Shown one piece after another: positions 11,276 to 20,580 of a DNA stretch of 64,000 nt. Below the pieces are notes generated by a model. It saw only the letters and a program-made list of their open reading frames with translations. It did not search any database and had not been told where the DNA came from. This DNA comes from Pachypanchax playfairii (Eukaryota; Chordata; Actinopteri; Cyprinodontiformes; Aplocheilidae), in contig SSNP01000065.1 in NCBI GenBank assembly GCA_006937955.1, forward strand, positions 2,397,615 to 2,461,614. The letters are read 5' to 3'. The first letter of the stretch is position 1. The number at the start of each line of letters is the position of its first letter. The translations under genes were made by a program, and so were the position numbers.

Positions 11276-11442
11276 TTACTTAGAAACACATCTACAAAAA
11301 TGGCAGGTAAACAAGTTTTTCTCTGGCCACAAACCAAGTTTTTGGGGGGGTTCTGTGGATCTCTGTGAATAGTTGAACTACATTATAGAAATATTTAGAG
11401 AGAAATTACTTAAAATCAAACAAATCTAATAGAAATTTGGAT

Positions 11443-12003
11443 TTAAAAAGGCATAATAAAGTATTTACATGTAGATCCTAGCACATAAACACACTTGTTA
11501 TTAGCATTAGCAATAGTATTATTATCACGAATTAAAAAGTAGCACAACTCACGACTTACCCGTGCAAAAACAAGACGACAGTCATTTAAAGCTTTTCTCT
11601 GGATCCTAAATCGTTGACCCAAACTGATACAAAATAGTTGTAGGCTTCCAAAAGAGGTATGCAGGACGAGATAGTTTGTTATGTCAATAGCTTCAATACA
11701 GGGTAAATCCTCCAGACTGTATTTAAAGTCTGATCTTTTTAAACTATACGGGTCATAACCTAAATGAAGATATATTTTTTCGCGAAATCGCATCTGTGCT
11801 AGTCCATTTAAAGCCTTACTATAGTTGCTTTCCGACATCACTCTGTGTTGTTGTGGCCAAGTGAAACACTTCCTGACCCCCATTTGAGTTTCGCGCGGCT
11901 TCTGAGTCACGTGAGTGAAACCCAGCAATACATTAATACGTAGACGCCCCATTACGTGCTGGAGAGCGAGCAGTGTTGCCGCCATATTGGATGGGTCTCC
12001 CAT
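11443..12003 (-). pseudogene. Transposon-associated protein fragment near the right end of the THAP element
   Basis: A 186-codon - strand frame starts at 12003, outside the terminal repeat, and reads inward. The central part (LNGLAQMRFREKIYLHLG, then DPYSLKRSDF, YSLEDLPCIEAIDITNYLV) resembles, from memory, the N-terminal part of teleost transposon proteins that carry a YqaJ-type nuclease domain further on. No nuclease motif is present here. The residues after the L-H-T-S-F segment look like read-through into an intron or unrelated sequence, so I call it a first exon or remnant. The family name is uncertain. Confidence 0.45.
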
Positions 12004-12183
12004 TAGTTACATACAACTGGAGTCACTGAAGAATCTGTAACTATCCCCGTAATATTTTAATGTCATCTTATATTTTGAATTATATGGCTTATACATAAAC
12101 TTAATTTTTTATTATTTTACTGTTTATTAACTTCGAGAAATTTCACATTCACAAATGTAAATGGTCTAATTCCCAACATTGCT

Positions 12184-12330
12184 TTAAAGAGGCCAATTCA
12201 CAAAGATTTCATGACTTTGTGGTTATTTCTTAAGTATTAACCAATAATATGAGACATTTTATATCTAAAAAACGTTCAGAAACACTTATTAACAGACCTT
12301 TTAATCTATCTGCGTCAAAATTTTGCCAGT
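12184..12330 (+). mobile_element. Solo left end of the TTAA MITE family (copy 1)
   Basis: TTAAAGAGGCCAATTCACAA at 12184 and the following ATTTCATGACTTTGTGGTTATTTCTTAAGTATTAACC block match the left end of the element at 57106 almost base for base, through TTATATCTAAAAAACGTTCAG and ACAGACCTTTTAATCT. The match fades near 12330, so this is a truncated copy within the last oca2 intron. Confidence 0.75.
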
Positions 12331-12463
12331 GTACCTTTTTACATGTGACTGTACACAAATATCTCAGTGTGTATAAAATAAAAAATAATCAAAAAAAGAC
12401 AATGCTTAAAAACTCATTCATCCTTCTCTTTTTCCTAACCAATTTTCTACCATCTTCTGACAG

Positions 12464-12551
12464 GTTGGGATTCCCCATGATGGTAATGACGTGCATGATT
12501 GCCATGTGCTACTTGCTGGCTACCCACATCGGACTGGGATGGAACATGTAA
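12464..12551 (+). CDS. oca2: oca2 terminal coding exon and stop codon
   Basis: An acceptor (CATCTTCTGACAG) is followed by 88 nt that complete the split lysine codon and read LGFPMMVMTCMIAMCYLLAT then HIGLGWNM and TAA. Vertebrate P proteins end with L-G-F-P-M-M-V followed by a final hydrophobic helix and G-W-N. Here the protein ends one residue later with methionine. The segment is the last transmembrane helix. The 3' UTR follows from 12552. I see no canonical AATAAA within the next 300 bases, so the polyadenylation site is undefined. Confidence 0.96.
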
Positions 12552-13049
12552 ACCTCAGATCCAAAGAGACTGTTTGCCTGCATGTGTACATGCCACACAG
12601 AGTTTTGGTTCACTGTAAATGTGATTAAGAACATAACCAATTGATGAGACTGCAAACAAAACACCAAACATTGTATCCACTTGTATTTAAAGCATTGGAT
12701 CACACACCTATCTTTCTGGCTGCAGAAAAATGACTTAACTTTCTGTGTACATGGTGCTATAGCCTCAATGAGAAGAACAATCAAACATATTTAAACAAGA
12801 AACCCAGTAAAAGGGATTTTATAATCTATTTAGGTGTTTATTCTCTCTGTTGGATTCCTACGTTACAAAAGCACTCAAGTAAAAAATATTCTTATTTTCC
12901 TTTCGGCTGCTCCCTTCAGGGGTTGCTGCAGCAAGTCATCCGTCTCCATCTAACCCTGTCCTCTGCATCCTCTTCTCTCACCCCAAAGAACCTCATGTTC
13001 TCCTTCAATCCTTCAGTGTGTAGTTAGTTAGTATAGTTAGTTAGATATA

Positions 13050-13828
13050 CAGTGATCCCTCACTTATCGCGGTTAATTGGTTCCAGACCCCCCTGCGATA
13101 GGTGAAAATCCGTGAAGTAGGGATACACCAAAAAACACAGACAATCCGGTACATTTTGAAAATAAAAGTGATTCTTCAAAATAAAATACCGTGATTGACA
13201 AATGCAATCATTTGTGTATCTAGAGATGAAAATAAACAACACACACAGCGCAACAGAGTGTGCTGACTACGTTGAGGGGGGTGGGGTTTATGGGTGTCTA
13301 AACACAAACAAGACTCTTTTCCTGAAAGAGAGAGGGGAGTTGTCAATCCAAGATGAACGATGTAGCAGGAGTAATTAAAACAAGCTCTCTTCAGTTATTT
13401 AATGATGTTATTTACTTATCCAAGGTGAAAAAATAGCTCTGGATAAACAGAGGAGCAGAAGCGCTTGTGGACCGGTGCTGAGAAAGACGCGTCTGGTAAC
13501 GGGAACAGCTGATCGCGCTGCGCCGCGGCGCTTCCGCGTGCAGTTATGATTACAGCGTTGTGTTGGTTGACTGATGACGGTAATAAAAAACCTGTGCAGT
13601 GTGATGACGGTGACGATGTGACTGCACAGGTACTAATGAGAGCTTTACAGCTCTTCGTCCTCAGATAGAGGCGCTGGGTCATTAACCAACCGTGGAGGAA
13701 ATGTGGGGAGGTAAATGCACATCCAAAAGCACAGTATTTTAGACTTTTTATTTTTGGATGAATATTTTAAAAATCCGCGAAGTGGTGAGTCCGTGAAAGT
13801 CGAACCGCGAAGTAGTGAGGGATTACTG
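13050..13828. mobile_element. pogo/Tigger-like MITE flanked by TA
   Basis: The termini are CAGTGATCCCTCACTTATCG at 13050 and, complemented, CAGTAATCCCTCACTACTTC at 13828. Further in, GGTTAATTGGTTCCAGAC appears on the left and CGCGAAGTGGTGAGTCCG on the right. TA dinucleotides flank both ends (13048-13049, 13829-13830), as expected for the Tc1/mariner/pogo superfamily. The 779-bp interior includes a GC-rich segment but no transposase, so it is non-autonomous. Confidence 0.75.
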
Positions 13829-13842
13829 TATATACACATTTC

Positions 13843-14088
13843 AGGAAGAAGGAGCATGAGAAACTTGAGAGATACCAAGGGCTCAGAGAGGAGCTAGAGA
13901 AGATTTGGAAGATGAAGGTGACAATAGTACCCGTGGTAATCGGAGCACTTGGGGCAGTAACCCCCAAACTGGAGGAATGGCTCCAGCAGATCCCTGGAAG
14001 AACCTTAGACATCTCAGTCCAGAAAAGTGCAGTACTTGGAACAACTAAAATACTGCACAGGACCCTCAAGCTCCCAGGCCTCTGGTAG
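13843..14088 (+). pseudogene. C-terminal 81 codons of a LINE polyprotein
   Basis: An uninterrupted frame without its own start reads RKKEHEKLERYQGLREELEK, then a hydrophobic VTIVPVVIGALGAV segment, LEEWLQQIPG, VQKSAVLGTTKIL, and ends LPGLW and TAG. I recall this as the exact tail of a widespread fish LINE reverse-transcriptase protein. The following sequence (GAGGACCCGAGCTTGGAATG and then a TA run) is the expected 3' end. Insertion in + orientation inside the antisense RTE copy makes it a separate 5'-truncated insertion. Confidence 0.65.
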
Positions 14089-14815
14089 AGGACCCGAGCT
14101 TGGAATGGGAAAAAACACCGCCCAAGTGTGTATATATATATATATACATATATATTGGTCTTTGGTCTTCCTCTGGGCTTCCTGCCTGGCAGTTCCCTCC
14201 TCAGCATCCTTTTCTCTATAGATCCACTATTCCTCCTCTGTTGCTGTACAAACCATCTCAGTCTGGCCTCTCTGACTTGAAGTCCAAAACATTTAACATG
14301 TGCTGTCCCTCTAATGGACTCCTTTCTGATCCTGTCCATCCTTGTCACTCCCAAAGGGAACCTCAACATTTTCATTTCTGCTATCTCTAGCTGTGTCTCC
14401 TGCCCCTTTCTGAGTGGTTCCATCTCCAAACTAGACAACATGGCTGCTCTCAACCATTGTCTTGTACACCTTTCCTTTCATTCTTTCTGGTATTCTTTTG
14501 TCACACATCACTCCTGACACTTACCTCTACTCATTCCAACCTGCTTTCACACATTTCTTCACTTCTTTTCCACACTCTCCTCTACTCTGGATTGTTGATC
14601 CTAAGTACCTGAAATCCTCCACCTTCTTTATCTCTGCTTGCTGTAACCTCACTTTTCAACTTGTATTCCTCTCTTTCACACATATGTACTCTGTCTTACT
14701 GTGGATAACTTTCCTCCCTCTTCTTTCTAGTGCTTACATTCACTTTTTCAGATGTTCCTCACAGTTCCTCTCTCGGGACCCTGTCACACGCTCTTTCTAT
14801 ATTAAATCCAATTAA

Positions 14816-15190
14816 TTTTTATTTATAAAGTGCCATTTTATAACAACAAATTATTTCAAGGCACTTTACAGAAACATCAAGTAAGTTAGTATAAATAAAA
14901 CATTTCCTCTCTAAGGAACCAGTCGATTGGGTTAAATCATCAGCAGAATCCTCCATCCTGACCAACTGGAGACAAGAAAAATACTCCAGCAGAACCAGAA
15001 CCAGGATGAGTTCTGCCTCGATCCTCTGGGGTCTGAGAGGACAGGAAGAAACTTCCAGCAGAACCAGAACCAGGATGAGTTCTGCCTCGAGCCACTGACG
15101 TCTGAACTGACAGGAAAGACACCCAGGCAAACACACAAGGGTCAGGCTACTTGTCATTTCTATGGAAAGAGAAACAGAGATCAAGTTAAT
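14816..15190. repeat. Dispersed repeat with a 70-bp tandem pair
   Basis: It begins TTTTTATTTATAAAGTGCC and contains two adjacent copies (from 14985 and 15055) of a 70-bp unit with CCAGCAGAACCAGAACCAGG and ATGAGTTCTGCCTCGA. I recall this as part of a common fish retrotransposon-associated repeat. It has no gene; apparent frames are composition artefacts. Confidence 0.6.
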
Positions 15191-15200
15191 AGCAGCAATA

Positions 15201-15744
15201 TTAAAGAGGCCATTCCATTAAAAATGTTTTTTCTGAGGTTTCTGATGAATATTTTAGCTCCTTCATATTGGTTGTGAAAACACCACAACAACTTCTCTTT
15301 CAGTTTTAATCTCTCAAACTCTGCAAGTGGCGATAACACCCGAGTCCGAACGGCCTGTATTTGTTTCCTCACAGCTCCTTTGCTTGTTAGTATTCATCAG
15401 TTCCCGCAGTTGAATCCACGCCTAATAGTCTGCTGGTCTAAAAGCTGTAGCATAAACACGTATCAAACCGTTAGAGACTGTGTGATATTGAACTGCACTG
15501 CGGGGAAGGGAACAGGAAGCCGTGCTCTCACAGACTAGTTTGTAGGCCAATCTGAGTCCAGCAAATTCACGTAATAAATGTTAATGAGTTGCAGCCCGAA
15601 GCTGGATGAATCTTCAGGCAGACAGATTTAAAGGCCAGTGTTTTCCTAATGTTTTTTAGCTATTAAATGTTTTATATTACAGGTTAATAGTTTAGAAATA
15701 GCCACATGTCAAGTCATGAAATTTGTGTGAAATGGTCTCTTTAA
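15201..15744 (-). mobile_element. TTAA-flanked MITE (copy 2, complete)
   Basis: A 544-bp stretch is bounded by TTAA on both sides. The inverted ends are TTAAAGAGGCCATTCCAT and, complemented, TTAAAGAGACCATTTCAC. The TTAA target is typical of piggyBac and Kolobok superfamilies. The interior matches, in reverse, the two halves of the copy at 57106-59254. No transposase is present. Confidence 0.8.
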
Positions 15745-15849
15745 TAAATACAAACATGGAGAGTAAAGAGAATAAAGACAGCAGAGTGAAGAAATGTGGT
15801 CAGTATGTCCTACAGCAGTCTAAGCCTATAGCACCATAACTAAAGGGAT

Positions 15850-16520
15850 GGCTCAGGAGAACCTAACCTAACACTAACTATGTGATTGAACAAAAAAAGA
15901 AAGTTTGAAGCTGAGTATTTAACTGCTCATATAGAAGATAGAGTGTGTCATGGATTAAAAGTGGAAGCTAGATCCACAGGTGAGGAGCTTGATAACTGAA
16001 AGCTCCGCCTCCCATTCTACTTTGACTCTAGGAACCAGAAGCAGATCTGCAGTCTGAGAATGAGGGGTTCTGTTAGGAACATATGGAACAATACATTTTT
16101 AATATAAGATTGATTTTGGTTGTTTAGATCTTTATATATGTGAAGTAACATTTTAAACTGTATTTTGAATTTTACCGTACCCAATGAAGTGAAGCCAAAA
16201 CTGGAGAAATGTGATATCTCATTCTAACTCTGACAGCAGCATTTTGGATCAGCTGGAGGCCTTTTACAGAACTGTTTAAACATCCTAATAATAAAGAGTT
16301 ACAATAATCAAGCCTAGAATTATTAAATACACAGAATAATGTTTCTTCATCACTTTGGGTCAGAATGCTCCTAATTTTATCAACATTATTCAGGTGGTAA
16401 CATGATTTATATGGATATGGCTAAAGGATATGTCCTGGTCAAAGATAACACCCAGGTTCTTTGTTGTTGGAGGACAAATTAACACACCTAAAGTAAGTGA
16501 CTGACTACACAGTTTGCTCC
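15850..16520. repeat. Dispersed repeat, family not identified
   Basis: AT-rich sequence includes GACAGCAGCATTTTGGATCA, GCTGGAGGCCTTTTACAGAA and AAAGATAACACCCAGGTTC segments that I recall from abundant fish repeats. No reading frame of significance was seen. Confidence 0.45.
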
Positions 16521-16564
16521 TAAAGTGGTCCAATCTAAAAAACACAACCTCTGAGTTTGAGAGC

Positions 16565-16795
16565 AGTGGCTCAGGCGGTAGAGCGGGTTGTCTGGTAACT
16601 GGAAGGTTGCTGGTTCAAACCCACTTTGCCTGTTGCCTGGTGGTCGGAGGGCCTGGCGGCACTAGTGTCTGGCAGCCTCGTCAGTGTGTGTCCCAGGACA
16701 GCTGTGGCTACACCAAACGTGTGAGTGTGTATGTGAATGACATACTGTAGTGTGAAGCGCTTTGGGGTACAAGTACATACCATTTACCACAAAAG
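16565..16795 (+). mobile_element. tRNA-derived SINE
   Basis: An A-box-like segment (GTGGCTCAGGCGGTAGAGCG) and a B-box-like segment (GGTTGCTGGTTCAAACCC) are spaced as in a tRNA. A body follows, then the tail TGTAGTGTGAAGCGCTTTGG and TACCATTTACCA, common to fish tRNA-SINEs. RNA polymerase III would start near 16565. It is not a functional tRNA gene: the arms do not fold into an acceptor stem. Confidence 0.8.
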
Positions 16796-17350
16796 CGGTT
16801 CATTATGTCTCTGACTGCATGGGAGTTCAGCACCTGCTCCAGAATCAGACTCTTCCAGTAGCTAGCTACCAGCTGCAGAACACTCTTCACAGGAACACAC
16901 ACAGCTAAATCTTTGTTATCATACAGTTCAGTAAATATCACTGGAAAGTTGATCCAAATGTTTGGAATAAAATCAACCAGCTGGTGTTAAAAGTCATTTT
17001 AAAACTGAGTGGTTGCACTTTGAAACCATGGAAATATGGGGCTCCATGAGTCAGTGGCTCACAGGAAGCCTGGGGTTTGTGTCAGTTTGTTTAAACTGTG
17101 TGATGTTTTAAAGACAGATTTGATGGAAATGGAATTCGAGTCAAAGGCTCCGGATCAGGATCCTGTTCTTACTGCGGCTCACTCTAAGTCCAGCTGTCTG
17201 TTAATGTCCCTCCTTGCTTTCCATCCAGGTCTCAAATTCAGTCCAATACTGCAGCTTTTTCAACAGAATGTGCGCGCTCCCTGCAACGTGCGCATCCTGC
17301 TGAAGGTCACTAAAACACAAAAGGCTTTCAGAGTGCGACGTTCCAATATA

Positions 17351-17360
17351 GCGCATGCGC
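17351..17360. promoter_or_regulatory. NRF1-type palindrome in the Crypton-derived gene promoter
   Basis: GCGCATGCGC, the core of the NRF1 binding site, lies 32 bases upstream of the ATG at 17392 in a locally CpG-rich stretch with no TATA box. Such sites typify broadly expressed or germline vertebrate promoters. The assignment is by motif only. Confidence 0.6.
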
Positions 17361-17391
17361 ACTCCCGAAAGACCGCTTCACCGACCGCAAT

Positions 17392-18945
17392 ATGGCGAGA
17401 ATGCCTAGCAGCGGAAACACGAAGCAGGAGCGGGAGAGTCCTGAGAGGGGTGAGGAAGATGATGATGAGGAGGAAGATGAGATCCAGGAGGTCCAGATCA
17501 CAGGGAAGGAGGAGAACTCCGACTCCAAAAGAGACGAGGTGGAGCCTGACCGGGAGCAAGGACGCACAGGTGAGACTGGAGTGGTCTTCATGCGAAACCT
17601 GGACCGAGAAGACGGGGATGGAGAAATGGACCCGCTCAGTAGCACAAGTCCTTCTGTGGAATCCCAACTGCACAAAGACCAGCGGTCAGAGCCGAACAGG
17701 TTGAGCGAGAATACCCGCCTCGCCACCCGGTACGCGGTGAGAATCTTCAGAGAATACCTCAGTGAGAAAGCCCAAAGTCCGGAATTTGAAACTCTGGACA
17801 AGGACGCGCTGTGCGCGGTGCTGCGCTCCTTTTACTCTGAGGCGCGTTCCAAGAGCGGACAGGTGTACAGCAAATCCTCCCTAATCAGCATACGGAGCTC
17901 TCTAAATCGGTACCTGAACGAGCCACCATACTGCCGTACTCTGGACCTCACCAAGGATCCGGAGCTGCGTAGCGCCAATCTGACCCTGGCAGCTGTCATA
18001 CGAAGCCTGGAGGAGCACGGAGCCGGTCCTGTGGTGCAGAAACAAGCCATCACACGTTCAGACCTGCGGAAACTTTATGAATCCTCTGTATTCAACACCG
18101 ACACCCCCTTTGGGCTGCTGAATAAGGTCTGGTTCGAGACTTGCATGTACTTCTGCACCAGGGGCAGGGAGAACCAGCGGGAACTGGATGAGGACTCGTT
18201 CGGACTGGCTGTGAATGAAGAAGGAAGAAAGTTTGTGTATTTTAAAGCCTTTGGGCCGTACCGCAAGTCCCGCTCCATTACGTGGACCAAGAGGCGCCCC
18301 GAGGCGGAGGAGGACACCCTTCCCCGGATGTATGAGATGGGCACGGAGCTCTGTCCGTACTCCAGCTTTGTCCAGTATGTTTCTAAACGGAACCCGCTGT
18401 GCAGAGCGTTCTTCCAGCGGCCTCGGGAGCACTGCTGCGCGAGGGACGTGACATGGTACGAGAACAAAGCCATTGGAAAGAACCTGCTGGGCACGAGGAT
18501 GCAGATGTTGTCGCGCGCAGCCAAGCTCTCCAAGACGTACACAAATCACTGCATCGGCGCCGTTTCCATAGCGACACTTAACAACATCGTGGGTACTGAT
18601 GGCTGCAGAGGGACCGCGACGCTTTCCGTTGCTTTGGAAACGGACATCGGTCACGCGCAGTCTCACCTTCAGTCTGTGAGGCACGAACGCCGTGTCATTG
18701 CTGCTGCGGGCCACTATTCGCTGCAGACAATGACAAGAGTCAGAACCGAGCAGGAACCCTTAGCTCCCACCGCTAAGAAGATGTGCCTTCACACTAGGAC
18801 AGCCACCGAAAGATCCCTAGCTGAGGAGTGTGACGTACAGTCAAGTGTTCGATCCCTGGGCCCCGTAAACACACAGGTAACACAACACATGGTTAACACA
18901 ACAAAACAATACACGAGTAACACAACCAAGAAGAGTTTTAGTTAA
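17392..18945 (+). CDS. Crypton-type tyrosine-recombinase-derived protein (DUF3504/KIAA1958-like)
   Basis: The frame has 517 codons with no interruption. Residues 1-105 are low complexity and very acidic (EEDDDEEEDE at 21-30). Residues 106-180 resemble the SAM-like N-terminal domain of Crypton proteins (TRYAVRIFREYLSE, AVLRSFYSEARSKSGQVYS, SLISIRSSLNRYL). Residues 215-445 are the recombinase-like core: NKVWFETCMYFCTRGRENQ at 244-262 carries the first catalytic-position arginine, and TNHCIGAVSI at 384-393 matches the HxxR box but has glycine for arginine. GHYS at 440-443 matches the GHxS box and no tyrosine follows at the expected place. It is therefore probably non-catalytic, as in host genes derived from Cryptons (KIAA1958, QRICH1, ZMYM, KCTD1). 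A donor-like CACAG/GTAACA at about codon 495 suggests the last 22 residues may be intron read-through. Confidence 0.75.
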   Translation: MARMPSSGNTKQERESPERGEEDDDEEEDEIQEVQITGKEENSDSKRDEVEPDREQGRTGETGVVFMRNLDREDGDGEMDPLSSTSPSVESQLHKDQRSEPNRLSENTRLATRYAVRIFREYLSEKAQSPEFETLDKDALCAVLRSFYSEARSKSGQVYSKSSLISIRSSLNRYLNEPPYCRTLDLTKDPELRSANLTLAAVIRSLEEHGAGPVVQKQAITRSDLRKLYESSVFNTDTPFGLLNKVWFETCMYFCTRGRENQRELDEDSFGLAVNEEGRKFVYFKAFGPYRKSRSITWTKRRPEAEEDTLPRMYEMGTELCPYSSFVQYVSKRNPLCRAFFQRPREHCCARDVTWYENKAIGKNLLGTRMQMLSRAAKLSKTYTNHCIGAVSIATLNNIVGTDGCRGTATLSVALETDIGHAQSHLQSVRHERRVIAAAGHYSLQTMTRVRTEQEPLAPTAKKMCLHTRTATERSLAEECDVQSSVRSLGPVNTQVTQHMVNTTKQYTSNTTKKSFS

Positions 18946-20220
18946 TTCTGATGAAAAGTTCGAGTGTAAAACAATTCCAGATGGAACTGTCACACTGTAG
19001 TAAAAGGAAGTCTAACAGAAGCCACAGCCTATCACTCTAAAAAGTAATTCAGGGGACCTTAAGTCATCATTTTAATATAAATATTGTTGTAAAATGAAAA
19101 ATCAAGTTAGTACATACTGTTAGAGTTTTAACTTGTAATTGTTATTTTATTGTGTTCAGGTGACACACAAATCATGCCTTTTGATTCAATATACGTATAA
19201 TCATGAGTTGTCCGAGTTTAGAAATGAACAGTTAATCAAAAAATTATTTAATTTTAAATTCTGTTGACGCAAAACACAATTTGATGACTTGTAAAGAGCC
19301 CACAGTTTCCATCTGCTCAAGCAGTGCAAGAGCACATGTTCAAGGCTCATCCAGCGTTGTGGTGAATGGTAAGTAATTTTATGCTTAATTACACATATTT
19401 GCACTTGCTCTGGATTCTGTTAGTGATACCCTGCTGTAAAACAAAGAAAGATACAATATTCTAGTTCTCTGGACGGCGGGTGAGACGCTCCAGTTAGCTA
19501 ATGGTGCTAACTATGATGCTAATTCAGACTGCTTTAATGTGTAAGTTGAAGCTAGCAAAGCTAAGTTACTATCACTGCAGTGTTTGCTGATTGTTAGTGA
19601 AGCTGCGATGGCACTGTATTATTTTTGAAATGTGATATACAGGGTGAAGTTCAAACCTGGACCGAGCCATGAAAGATACCAGACGTCCCTGATTTCCAGG
19701 GACAATTTTGGATGACCTGTCCCAGAAAATGTCCCTGATTTTAGCACTTTATGAATGAGAAATGTTGCACGCCACATGCACACACACAACTTGGCAGTGA
19801 CAGTTCATTTAAATGATTTGAAAGGGAAATATATAAAAATATGTATATGACATGTATGTGTAACGGAGAAATATATTGCAATTAGAAAAAGGTGCTAAAA
19901 AGATCGATACTGATTGATAAAGCTGTTTAAAAAGTGTAAAAAAAAAAAAAACCTCAAAAGTAAGTAATTTCACTTGTGTTGTTGATGATGATTAATTGTT
20001 TTGTTTGCATAAAATATCCATCCTCTATGAGCATGCACAGTCACCATTAAACTTTACCTGAAAATTTCCTGTTATAATTTATCTTACTTTTAAATGTGAC
20101 CAGCATTACAAGACTTGCTTTAAGATTGACCCTCATCATAAAAAACATACTCAGCCACTGGTGGGCTTTACAAGTTTAAAATTCATTTACTTCATTTCCC
20201 TACTTAGGTCTTCAGTGACT
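18946..20220. other. Non-coding stretch with a degraded repeat
   Basis: No gene was recognised. About 19670-19760 (CAGACGTCCCTGATTTCCAG and TGTCCCTGATTTTAGCAC) resembles the sub-terminal part of a common fish hAT-like repeat. The rest is AT-rich and unassigned. No clear downstream exon for the Crypton-derived gene was found. Confidence 0.5.
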
Positions 20221-20264
20221 TTGCATTGTGCTTTGCAAAGATAAAAAAACTCTAGCCTTCATCT

Positions 20265-20545
20265 TCTCCTGGTACCCTGGTGTCATGGACCAAGGGTTCA
20301 AGTTGAGATGTGGTCAGCCTCTCAGGACACCTTCCCTTTCCCCTGAGGTGTGGAGCGGTCTGAGTCCATCTACAATTAGTGACGAAGAGACAGGTGAAAC
20401 TTACTTAGTCACTGTATTGAAGACTCACAAGTGAAATTGAAAATATTGTCTTGTGTGTGCAGGCATGGTTTTCTGGTATGATGCAGTGTCCTGGTGTTGT
20501 GGATCAAGTGGTTCAAGCTGAGACGTGGTCAGCCTCCTGAAATGA
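20265..20545. repeat. Direct repeat pair of about 60 bp
   Basis: The segment near 20268-20320 (CCTGGTGTCATGGACCAAGG, GTTCAAGTTGAGATGTGGTC AGCC) recurs at about 20490-20535 with GTTGTGGATCAAGTGGTTCA and GCTGAGACGTGGTCAGCC. It lies directly upstream of the zinc-finger remnant and may be a duplicated untranslated or repeat segment. Confidence 0.5.
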
Positions 20546-20580
20546 GCGTGAACAAGCGTGAGACAGAAACATCAAATATA

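Larger units (their letters stand above)
10308..11929. mobile_element. THAP-containing DNA transposon, disrupted
   Basis: The ends are inverted copies: ATTGCTGGGTTTCAC at 10308-10322 is the exact complement of 11915-11929. Further inside, ATGGGGGTCAGGAAGT (10352-10367) matches the complement of the ACTTCCTGACCCCCAT segment near 11868-11884. Inside, a THAP-domain ORF starts near the left end on the + strand and a different ORF starts near the right end on the - strand, so the genes converge. A dispersed repeat (about 10664-11275) has inserted between them. THAP domains are known from P, Kolobok and related superfamilies; no DDE transposase is visible, so the superfamily is unassigned. Confidence 0.65.
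9333..12463 (+). other. Last oca2 intron, carrying a THAP transposon and a MITE end
   Basis: This intron of about 3.1 kb contains a diverged tandem duplication (9929-10303), a TIR-bounded element with a THAP domain (10308-11929) and a solo end of the TTAA MITE family (12184-12330). About 9333-9900 shows a short CA tract and otherwise nothing recognised. Confidence 0.85.
12897..14815 (-). mobile_element. RTE-type LINE remnant (antisense), split by later insertions
   Basis: Two blocks, 12897-13018 and 14156-14815, are in the antisense orientation and I recall them as one continuous fish RTE-like LINE. The first is TCGGCTGCTCCCTTCAGGGG to CCTCATGTTCTCC; the second runs from TTGGTCTTCCTCTGGGCTTC onward. 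On the - strand the second block encodes the reverse transcriptase C-terminal tail: GVTRMDRIRKESIRG, VREARLRWFVQQQRR and ELPGRKPRGRPK. Between them, about 1.1 kb holds a pogo-like MITE, a different LINE 3' end and a TA microsatellite. Frame breaks show the copy is dead. Confidence 0.7.

Noticed and set aside
16565..16640. A possible functional tRNA gene
   Set aside because: A- and B-box-like motifs are present, but there is no acceptor stem, and the downstream body and AGCGCTTTGG tail identify a SINE. The same holds for 43260-43365 and 59255-59335.
17260..18714. Long - strand ORFs (137-218 codons) opposite the Crypton-derived gene
   Set aside because: They are shadow frames of the GC-rich + strand coding sequence, whose codon pattern and protein domains are convincing.
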